Below are positions 55,832 to 64,000 of a stretch of DNA of 64,000 nt, one piece after another. Under the pieces are notes generated by a model, which did not search any database, had not been told where the DNA came from, and worked only from the letters and a program-made list of their open reading frames with translations. Positions within the stretch are counted from its first letter, which is position 1, and each line of letters starts with the position of its first letter. The stretch covers positions 7,776,579-7,840,578 of the forward strand of contig CAJINV010000001.1 in the NCBI GenBank assembly GCA_905178155.1, given 5' to 3'. Source of the stretch: Amoebophrya sp. A120 (taxonomy: Eukaryota; Sar; Dinophyceae; Syndiniales; Amoebophryaceae). The position numbers and the translations under genes were made by a program.

Positions 55832-57454
55832 TCAAACCTGAATATTCGTACCTGGTGCAGAGAATAGCGGCGAGGACAACACCGTTTGCTCCGATAGGCG
55901 GCTCGTTAAATCCTCCAGATCCAAGTGCCGACGGCAACTTTCCTGCTCCGAGGAGTCGTCGCTTCGATCGCTGTGATGAAGCAAACCAGGGCCAGCCTTG
56001 TACTTGCTTTTGCGCTTCCGAGACATCTTGTTGGCTTTGTTTTTCCGGTTACAGATCAGTTCCTCTCCCCCTCCGCGCAGCGTTTCAAAGTGGTCCTGTT
56101 CGAGCAACATAGCGGGACAGTTATTGTCCGGCTCCTGATAACTGGACTCACGCTCGCTGGTTCGCGACCGACGCACACTGCTCTGGAAGCTTCCACGCGG
56201 TAACGTACTCATGTAGCTATGTGCTCTGGACGCCAGAAACTCCGCATCATGCTCATACATCTCGTCGTCCCGATTCAAGTGTAGCAGCCCCGCTGCGTGC
56301 TGAGACGCTGTGCTAGTCTGCTGGTGCTGCATTTTGCTCACTGCCACGGCGCTATACCTCCTGTGGCGCACCTTCTCATTTGCCTGCTCCTTCTGTTTTT
56401 CCCACGAAGAAGACTGATTAGTCGTCCAGGAATTCCGGAAATACGGCTTTGCAGTCTCTTGCTCCAACGGAAAAATTGTTTCGGTCAGCAGCCGATCGAC
56501 GGACGTTTTGTACGCACTGCTGGTCCGGCCGTGCAGGGACGTGGAGCTAGTGCGATGCAGTAAAGAGGATTTTCTGGAGTGTTCCAGCAGATCACTAATG
56601 CTGCTCCCTGAAGCGGAGGTTTTCATCTTTGTTCGATTGGAATTACTCTCCGCGGTCGTAGTACGGGTGTTCGTCTTATGCAAATTGTGGCCCCCGCGAC
56701 GCAGGTTCGCGGACGAGGTAGAAGTTTGGCCGCTGCCGGGCACAACCTGCTGGCTTTGCGCTAGAATTGTCACAGAATCGTTGCTCCGTCCGCGTTTGAT
56801 TCGGTAGTTCTCTACCGATTCGAACCGTTTTCCACCAAGACCACAATTAGGCACGACTTTGGTTCCGGAATGCAGCAGGCGCACGTTGTTCCCAGGGCGA
56901 ACTTTCATCTTATCGTACTCGTTATCGCTGTCCGAAACTTCGTCTTCGATGTTGGGCGAGTGCTGCCCAACATGGCTCTTGCCCACCAGCTCGTCCTTCC
57001 GCATGAGCTTCGACCTGCAGTAGAACTGCGTTGCTTCGCCCTCTAGAAACGCGTTGCACGCGGCCAGAATGTACTCCTCCAACGATTCGCTCTCGTAGAG
57101 CAGCCAGGGAAACACGACGGCGAGGGCCACGGTGTTGAACTCGTGGATCTTGAAATAGACACAGATTCCGGAAAACGCTGTTACCGGCACCGCGAACACC
57201 ACCGCCCGACAATTTTCGGACCACCTGCGACACTTCAGCTCGTGAATGATGACGCAGAAAGTCAAGACGAAAACGAAAATCGGCGTCGCGTAGATGTGAT
57301 TGGTGCACACACCACGGAAAGCCAGGCGGCCGAGCTCGAGAGTTTTGTCGTACTCGCCCTGGTTACCGAGTAACGGTGGGAGAAGAAGCACTTGCGCAAC
57401 GTTGTACTCGGTGATCCGGGCGAAGGGCTCGGTTGACGAAGTAGGAGCGATCAT
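55832..57454 (-). CDS. Membrane-protein segment with three hydrophobic spans and a long basic Ser-rich tail
   Basis: From ATG 57454 (MIAPTSSTEPFARITEY), or from an AG at 57458, this frame carries hydrophobic segments VAQVLLLPPLL, IYATPIFVFVLTFCVIIHEL, VVFAVPVTAFSGICVYF and VALAVVFPWLLYE within the first 125 residues. About 400 disordered residues follow, rich in Ser, Arg, Asn and His (RTSSTSLHGRTSSAYK, MSRKRKSKYK). The membrane part has regularly spaced spans but no family I recognise. It probably continues from the two spans encoded at 57635-58279 through a small exon near 57532-57607, giving a polytopic protein with a large cytosolic tail. It could be an apicomplexan/dinoflagellate-specific membrane protein; function not assignable. 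Confidence 0.65.
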   Translation of the reverse strand: MIAPTSSTEPFARITEYNVAQVLLLPPLLGNQGEYDKTLELGRLAFRGVCTNHIYATPIFVFVLTFCVIIHELKCRRWSENCRAVVFAVPVTAFSGICVYFKIHEFNTVALAVVFPWLLYESESLEEYILAACNAFLEGEATQFYCRSKLMRKDELVGKSHVGQHSPNIEDEVSDSDNEYDKMKVRPGNNVRLLHSGTKVVPNCGLGGKRFESVENYRIKRGRSNDSVTILAQSQQVVPGSGQTSTSSANLRRGGHNLHKTNTRTTTAESNSNRTKMKTSASGSSISDLLEHSRKSSLLHRTSSTSLHGRTSSAYKTSVDRLLTETIFPLEQETAKPYFRNSWTTNQSSSWEKQKEQANEKVRHRRYSAVAVSKMQHQQTSTASQHAAGLLHLNRDDEMYEHDAEFLASRAHSYMSTLPRGSFQSSVRRSRTSERESSYQEPDNNCPAMLLEQDHFETLRGGGEELICNRKNKANKMSRKRKSKYKAGPGLLHHSDRSDDSSEQESCRRHLDLEDLTSRLSEQTVLSSPLFSAPGTNIQV

Positions 57455-57634
57455 CTGCTGCAAAGCGCCACGGTACAGGATGAAAGCAGCTTTTATTACT
57501 CCCCCCGCGAGGACCTGTGGTTGTTGCGTACAAACCGAAGCTCCATGACCAGCGAATCATCTTCACCATCACGGTTAATATTTCCGCTGTACGACAAACA
57601 CTCTAGACTGAAAAAAATGTTCCCGGATAAAAAA

Positions 57635-58279
57635 CTATAATACCGCCGACCCCGCCAGTGCTAGAAGATGCGCAAAGCGCGACATCCGATGTGTCACGGC
57701 CAGCACCCCGCACACGGCTGCCATTACGAGAAACGGAAAGACATCCACGTACACGGCCTGTGCCGCTACTGCTGCGGTCTCCGCATGCCTTCTTTTGGCG
57801 TCTTCCGCACTGCGAATCTGGAGGAACTCGTAGAATTTCGGATTCACGTGCAGGTCGTGCACTGTAGAGGTTGCATCCTCCCGCGTGGTAGACGCAGCCA
57901 TGTCCTCGGGCGGACGGAGCAACTCATGCCGCACCGCGGTCGGATGGCTTGTACCACTCCCGAAACCGTGAAGCTCGCCTAACTGACGTACCGGCAGGTG
58001 GTGGGAAGTCGACCCATCTTGCTCGATGCGCGCAGCCGCGCCCGCCCGACCGTCGCTGCGACGAACAAGGAACTTTTGCTCCTCGTCCTGCTTGGTCCCT
58101 AGTGAACTTCTTCCCGAGGAGCGGCCGGCTGGGGGTAGGTATTCGAGCTCCAGAACCGCTCGGGCAGCCCGCGATTGGTTGTACAGAATCGCAGCATTGT
58201 GGCAAACCAAAGCCAGATAAAAACACAGCAAAAAGAAGGACGCAGAGCAAAGAATCAAGGGACTTTTGGCTGTGGACAT
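57635..58279 (-). CDS. N-terminal exon of a polytopic membrane protein
   Basis: ATG 58279 begins MSTAKSPLILCSASFFLLCFY, a signal anchor or first membrane span. A polar loop of about 110 residues and a second span (VFPFLVMAAVCGVLAVTH) come next, with a third hydrophobic stretch (FAHLLALAGSAV) at the end. The frame closes at 57635, but GGCGGTATTATAG near there looks like a donor. Downstream frames at 57532-57607 and 55832-57457 can continue it, although the exact phase of the first junction is unresolved. Start choice is supported by the abrupt loss of coding character upstream. Confidence 0.6.
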   Translation of the reverse strand: MSTAKSPLILCSASFFLLCFYLALVCHNAAILYNQSRAARAVLELEYLPPAGRSSGRSSLGTKQDEEQKFLVRRSDGRAGAAARIEQDGSTSHHLPVRQLGELHGFGSGTSHPTAVRHELLRPPEDMAASTTREDATSTVHDLHVNPKFYEFLQIRSAEDAKRRHAETAAVAAQAVYVDVFPFLVMAAVCGVLAVTHRMSRFAHLLALAGSAVL

Positions 58280-58784
58280 ACTTATTTTCTCAAAGTGCTG
58301 AAGCGTAGCGAAATCAGCACGTGAATGAAACTCCGCAGCAAGTTTTTGCGTTTACACAGACATCAACCGAAATATGACGACGGGCGAGATCGTGGGTAGA
58401 AATAGACATAGATGAAAGAGTGTTGTTTTCTTAGCGTTTTAACAGACCGCAGACTTAATCACCTTTCTCCAGTGGAGGACGACTTCTTCCAGCTCTAACT
58501 GATTGTCGGACGATTTGGGAGTCGATTTTCTTTTGATTTGGATGTACGCTTATTGTAGCTGCCAACGCAAAAGAAGAAAAGCAAACATTTTGACGACAGA
58601 AAACAACGAAGAGCAAAGCACCTCTTGGAGAACACGCTTAAGCAAAAATGCCAACAGCTGGTGAGCGCTGCCGCCGCTTCGAGATCCCCCCTTCGTAAGG
58701 GCCGAACGGGGTGGAACCGAGAGCCGGCTCTTTGTTTTTTCAAGTGGGGGCAATGAATATCATACCCTGAATAATGTAAAAGAG
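58280..58784. other. Intergenic spacer
   Basis: About 500 bp lie between the polytopic membrane gene and the next stop. No supported features. Confidence 0.45.
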
Positions 58785-61700
58785 TCACGTCGGTTGATAA
58801 CCGATTGTTAGCATGGTTGCGAGAATGGCAACCGTTTGAAAGCGCGGATAGGCATGGTCCTCGCAGGAAAGAGATTTCATGTTAGTACATTCCTCAAATA
58901 TACGTGGTTTAATTTCTGTGTAGTTGTTCGAAAAATCATCTACTGGTACACTTTCTGGTCGTCGTAAAGAGGTTACTCTTTCTCGCCATCTCCACCTACA
59001 TGATATGTTTCGGTTGTAAAAAGTCCTGAGATAGCTCGTAAAACTTTGTGATTTTCGCGCGCCTACACAAAACAAATACCTAAAAACTTGCAACACAAAA
59101 CGGATGAAGAATAAGATCATTTCTTTAATTGTTAGTTTTAGAAACACGCCTCCTCGTAGTTCTATCCTTTCTTCCGCGTTGCATGCAAGTGCTGCTGATG
59201 CTGGTCGTGCTTGGCGACGCCTCGCCATTAGAGAGGACGGCCAACAAGTCGTCGGGGTGCTACTATTCTTTCCTAATTTCGTTGCCTGCGGACCGTAATT
59301 CTCTACCTGTCTCGCGGCTTGATGTAATGTAGTGGTTGTAAAGCTAAATATTGTGCGCTTGTACCGTCGCCTCGGAAACAAAGTGCCGGGGTCGAAAAAA
59401 TGATGGTTGCAAAATGAATTGCGGTGGGGTTGATGTGATAATGTTAATTTTGCCTTGTTTGTTGAAATTGCGTTGTTGCCAGAGGGCTGGTTGAGATAAA
59501 GAATGACAACTGGTCTAATGGGTGGTATTTCTCGAAAAGAAACAGGTGGTCGTCGTCGTTTTCTTTTCTTTCCCTCGTTCCGTAGCATTTCTTTCACGGC
59601 ATCGAGCTGCTTCGTGTGTCTCCTGTGTATTGCGGCAATTGTGCTTCTTCGTTTTCGCTTGCGTCTTCGCACTGCCTTCCAATCAGTGGGGCGCTCCTTC
59701 TTTACGCAATACTGGAATCCTAGACGCGCTGACGGCGTAGTAAAAAATTCCTTACGAAGGGGCACGGGGTCCTCGTCGTGAACCTGTATCGAATTTTGGT
59801 TCAAAGATAGAGGTCACACTCAAACGAAAAGCACAAAAGAACAATGTTGAAGGCACAGTGTTTCAAGTGCGGAAGTGTGCCAAAAGAATACCTTGCGTCC
59901 CCTCGCAAATTGGTGTCTATCTGGATCATCTCGCCTGCTGTAGTGGTCTCGATATTCTTCTTTTCGGACGAAGAGGTTTCGCTTTGAAAAATGATCCGAC
60001 AGATAAGCAACCCGGTAACCGTGCCTGTTTTTGATTTTGATGAAAACAATCGAGAAAAAATCAAGAATACAATTCGACGCGGGTTCTATTTGCGTATCTA
60101 CTCTAGATCCACCTCCAATACTGAGTAGAAAAAACAAATCACTCAATACCTTATTTTCCTCCTCCTGCGTACGGCTTTGCGGTGCCGGTGGACCAGAGCG
60201 CACGGGCTTAGTCTGCCGACCCGCTGTTGCCGCCAGGGGCGGATTTTGGTGAGCTGCAGTAGCTCGAGTGGTCGATAAGGGGGCGAGTGGTACACGAAAA
60301 AGGGCGGCGGCGGACCAGAGGGTTCCATTCCTGTATAATCAAAGAAGATTCGCGCCTTCCTAGAACCGTAGTCGTCTTGCCGCTGGTTGCGCAGTTGGTG
60401 CTGCCCGTCGTACGCGTAACACTCGCTCGCGTTTCCCCTTACAAAATTGTGGCTGCCTGAGCACGGTGTACTAAACAACTGTGTTGGAGGCATGGTAAAA
60501 TTGTTGCCCAGTTCGCTGTAGTTCGTGTTCTGACGCACCGGTCGTCGGGGTGGCGGTGTACGACACCGCGGAACTGGAACTTGAACTCGGACAGATCGCT
60601 GGCTGGTAAAATTACCGTCAGCGAACGACCAATTCAGGTCGTTTTCTGGAATCTGTGATGGTGGGGTGAAAGAGGATGTGTCTACCGTTGGCGTCTGTCT
60701 TGAGCGTGTCGGCGCGATTCGCGTCAAGCTCGCTTCTGAAGAACCTTTGTTCGCGCAGAGGGTGGACAAACCGCCTTCTGTCAGCCAATTTACCCCCTGC
60801 GCAGCATGACCGCTTCTCCAGCGCTCGTCTTCACTTTCTAGTGAGGGTCGTCTCATTGCTGCGGGTGACAAGGAAAACAAGCTGCGCGCCTTATTCCTGC
60901 CCTCGGTTCTTTTATGCGCCTGTCCAGCAGTACCGACGTCCCGCAAAGGCCTAACATTTTCCCTTCGGCTCGGTACCTGGAGTTCTTCATGCCCGCCATC
61001 GGGTACAACTACGTTTTCAACGAAGTGCATCGAAGATAGTATTCTCGTGGAGTCTGTCTGGAGGGAACGCTCGCAGGCCTTCGGCCGGTTTGGCGAACCA
61101 GCTGGCTGCTGAGAAGTTCCGGTGACATTGTTATTCTGTCTCGTGCTTAATATTTCGTCGCGCAAAAAATTACTGCGCGATCGGTAAAAATCCTCTATCT
61201 TCTTTTTCCGTCGCCGTTTTCGTACCGGATGGTAGTATCGCAGGTCGGGTTCCGACCTATCAGGACGCTGTGGTAGCCTTCTTTCCTGTTTTTTGCTTCT
61301 TTCAAAATAACCTGCTGCATGATCGACGTGTACTGTTCCGTACCTTCGCCGTCGTGTCGTCCTCGCGGTGGGTGATAAATTTGAAGCTCCTGAGGTTGTT
61401 GTACAACCAGGACTTCTTTCTTCGGTTCTCCTTTTCCCACATCGGTTGAGGCCGCAGGCAAGCAGGCTCCGTATGATGACGGATAAGAGGTAGTTAATGT
61501 ACAACAGAACCGCCTCGAAGTTGTGGTAAATGTACTCCTGGTAGTGTGACTTGTTCCGGACTCGTAAACCTTTCTTCGTCACCAAATTTTTCTGTCTCCT
61601 TATCCTGTTTTTCTTTCTGACTTTTCTCCTCTGTCTGTGACCGAGTGTCGTGCCGTTTCTGTCTGTTCGGCTATGGCTTCTTTCCGATCGTAGTGGCGGT

Positions 61701-62020
61701 CGAAGCTTCTCGCTCCGGTCTATGATCTCCTCGTCGCGACCGCGTAATGTAGTAAATCTGTCGCGGAGTCTATCTGTATACGATACGATATTGCGGAAAG
61801 GTGCGTTATGACTATTTCTACTCGGTTGTTTCTCAGAGTGATAAACAGGTTGCCCGTCTCGTCTTCCCGGGTGCGACGACGGTGCAGTCGAGCGCGCTGC
61901 AACAGTGCTGCTGCTGCTCGCTCGTGCAACCATCTTCTGTGCACGGGAAGACTCTTGAGCGGGAGAGCTCAACATATTCGGTGAACTTTCTAAGATAAGA
62001 TTTCTTTTGCAGTCGTGCAT
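58785..62020 (-). CDS. Basic disordered protein with one or two membrane spans, exon model tentative
   Basis: The main exon runs from about 62020 (ATG, MHDCKRNLILESSPN) to about 60160. It is Arg/Ser-rich (RRKVRKKNRIRRQKN, RKRRRKKKIEDFYR), with one clear span FEAVLLYINYLLSVIIRSLL near residue 190 and proline-rich patches (RCRTPPPRRPVRQ). Near its end the frame ...RTQEEENK before GTATTG looks like a donor. It can continue in phase through 59893-59982 (NLFVRKEEYRDHYSRR) to an exon at 58785-59788 (VHDEDPVPLRKEFF, KAVRRRKRKRRS, late span IKEMILFFIRFVLQVF). The last frame is open for about 330 codons, long for AT-rich non-coding DNA. No domain is recognised. Joins are supported only by phase and splice-like signals. 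Confidence 0.4.
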
Positions 62021-63640
62021 ACTGCTGGTGAACAAGGTTGTTAAAAACGTGGTCACAGCTACTGCGTGATAGCGATGAATAGTTATCCCTATGTGAAAGT
62101 ACAAGTTGTACAACTTGCGGTAGACGTAGAACTATTAACTTTTCTCTACTGAAACTGGGAAATCGTTGGGGTGAGGTTTTTGAAAATGCTCTAGCTCTTA
62201 ACGATGTTTTAAAAAATTTCTTAGAAGTTTGTATCGAACTTTGGTTGATGGTCGTACTGATTTTCAGACTATCTTCAAGTTCCCGTGGCTTGAAACTAGC
62301 AACTAATTTTGACTTCTTACACGGTTCGGTTGTACTATTCGGTGCAGCTACTCCGTGGAAGCTCTGGCTGTAACAATTGACACAAGAAGAATTTTCGTAA
62401 CCTTTATCTTGTTGGACAACAGCACGGCTGTGATTTTCTAATTGCGTAACTGAAACGGACTGTACGTGTAGCTTACTTTCGTACTTCTGTAGTGGACACA
62501 ACAAAAATTGACGCTTTCGTCTGGTGTAGAAGGGCAAGAAAAGACTTTCTAGATAGGAAGGCCAATAATGTTTGCTACTACGTAAATGGTCAAAAGAAGC
62601 ACAAAGAAGTTGTAGGCCAGGAGAATGAAAATGTCTAAGTACTGAGACATGGTTACTTAATTTTCGGATCAAAAAACAAAATAAGTTTAATTTCAAAAAA
62701 GCGCTTCGTAACGGTATGTCATAATAGTTCAATAGACGGAAAAGAAATAGAAAGAGAAACATCGTGTAAAAACTGTTTGCGAGATGTGCGTAAAGACAAT
62801 AGTATCAAAAAGAACGGATACATGACGTGAAACTTGAATAAGTGGAGTAGCTGCTTGAAACATAAAAATAAGAGTAGAAAAAAAGAACAACTAGCTATCG
62901 TTCGCGTAACCCCAGAGCTAATAGGCGGAAATGGATCAGGTGGTAATTTCGGAAAATAAACTACGTGCTCGAATTTTTGGAAAGTTTGCGCGAAAGGAAA
63001 CAAAAATCTAAACACCGTAGCCAATTTTGGACTCCGCCCTAGCCTGGGGTCACGAACGAACGAAGAGTAACTACTCCACTTATAGATCATAGGTCAATGG
63101 GGTCCTGAGGGAAAAAATGGTTGGAAAAAGACATTGAAAGACAGTCAGACTCCGTACTTTATTCTTGGAAACAGCAAAACTACGATATTGCAGACAGTAC
63201 GACTTTTTGCACGAATCTAGCCGGTACGACATACGACTTAGCATTGAGCATGCACGAACCGATTCAGAATCAGCGCACGACAGCTGCAAAATTCCAAGTA
63301 GAGGCAAAACCGACTTTTCTCTCTTTCTATATGTCTATGCAGTTCCGCATCGCAAGGGATTCAAATACTCATACCGATTTTCCTTGCACATATGGTTTAT
63401 GTTGCGCACGCACTACGATTTTATACCGACACAATCTTTCCGGGTCTCATTTTCCGTTTGTTTTCTACCTGTACGAGTTACGAAGACCATTACTTTCTTT
63501 TGGGCGAGCTACGAACACGAAATATCAACAGCCTCATGCTGGAGGGAATCCGCTACCTATGATTGTCTTTTGGAGCTCTCGCGGCTTGGCGAGCCACGAA
63601 GCAAACGATATTGATAGTCATATCTACAATTTTATCGCAA
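62021..63640. other. Spacer or 5' region with unconvincing frames
   Basis: A 309-codon frame at 61833-62762 starts with a real ATG but has an AT-driven Phe/Leu/Lys/Ser composition, no domain, and overlaps the better-supported frame at its 3' end. It could hold 5' exons. Plus-strand frames near 63121-63666 begin at TTG and show no features. Confidence 0.3.
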
Positions 63641-63654
63641 GACTCACGAATAGT

Positions 63655-63790
63655 TCAATTCCGTGAATAGTTCAAATTGAATAGTTCAATTTTGTGAATA
63701 GTTCAAATTGAATAGCTCAATTTCGCGAATAGTTCAAATTGAATAGTTCAATTTCATGAATAATTCAAATTTAATAACTCAACTTCAACT
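63655..63790. repeat. Tandem AATAGTTCAATTT repeat
   Basis: About four copies of a 32-bp double unit built from AATAGTTCAAATTG and AATAGTTCAATTTCGTG are arranged head to tail. The core AATAGTTCAATTTTG differs by one base from the reverse complement of the unit in the peptidase intron at 49140-49560. Confidence 0.8.
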
Positions 63791-64000
63791 CAAATCTCAA
63801 TCTGAGTCACAGTCTGAATCTTAAATCTTCCTACCTCGATCTCAAATCTTAAGAAATCTTAAATCGATCTAAGATGATCTATCAAATCCTATTCCAATCT
63901 CAAATCTTATTTCAATCTCATATCTTAAAAAATCTTAACTATCAAATCTTATCTCAATCTCAAATCTTAAAAAAATCTTAAATCTTAAACTCATCGCAGG
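63790..64000. repeat. AT-rich short-motif repeat running off the window
   Basis: Irregular tandem copies of TCAAATCTTA and TCTCAATCTCAAATCTTA, with runs of AAATCTTAAA, continue to the last base. No coding potential is visible. Confidence 0.8.

Noticed and set aside
61833-62762. 309-codon minus-strand frame with a genuine ATG
   Set aside because: Composition follows the AT-rich DNA (Phe, Leu, Ser, Lys), no domain is visible, and its 3' third overlaps the better frame at 60143-62020. It may contain a 5' exon but cannot be supported as a gene.

Overview
ORGANISM. This is eukaryotic nuclear DNA, most likely from a dinoflagellate-lineage alveolate and plausibly a parasitic syndinian of the Amoebophrya type. 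Three things point there. Every well-supported gene lies on the minus strand, as in the long unidirectional gene runs of dinoflagellates. The gene at the left edge belongs to a secreted coiled-coil family that I recognise as typical of dinoflagellates. Many introns are introner elements with terminal inverted repeats and exact 5-bp direct repeats, as reported for Amoebophrya. The name is inference; the structures are visible in the sequence. LAYOUT, left to right (all minus strand). 1-2475: secreted coiled-coil protein cut by four introners. 3903-8164: polo-like kinase, 11 exons, 917 codons plus stop, with one introner. 9291-13691: intron-free 1466-residue protein of unknown function. 14315-15881: RRP1/Nop52 ribosome-biogenesis factor. 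16801-28733: tandem cluster of four paralogs with a ParB/sulfiredoxin-like N-terminal domain, interleaved with two shorter related proteins. 29252-31819: METTL17/Rsm22-type mitoribosome assembly methyltransferase. 32590-35206: multi-pass transporter-like protein fused to a DUF192 domain. 38154-41948: two low-complexity Gly/Pro/Gln-rich proteins, one membrane-anchored with a 27-bp coding minisatellite. 42304-44694: disordered proline-rich protein. 48194-52996: cathepsin C-like locus with an exclusion-domain protein and a papain-type peptidase, as two adjacent genes or one. 54222-58279: multi-pass membrane protein with a long disordered tail, probably one multi-exon gene. 58785-62020: basic, disordered, membrane-anchored protein whose exon structure is uncertain. 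INTRONERS. Ten copies in four TIR families (A-D) are seen, all inside transcribed regions and none in the spacers I scanned. For all nine un-nested copies an exact 5-bp direct repeat flanks an element ending TAT...ATA, and removing the element plus one repeat copy restores the reading frame. One copy carries a second introner inside it, and the paralogous genes show the empty site. CHECKS. My exon models for the kinase, RRP1, the ParB-like gene 2, the exclusion-domain protein and the transporter all sum to multiples of three. The long gaps (35.2-38.1 kb, 44.8-48.2 kb, 53.0-54.2 kb and 62.0-64.0 kb) hold no gene I can support beyond the weak hints listed.
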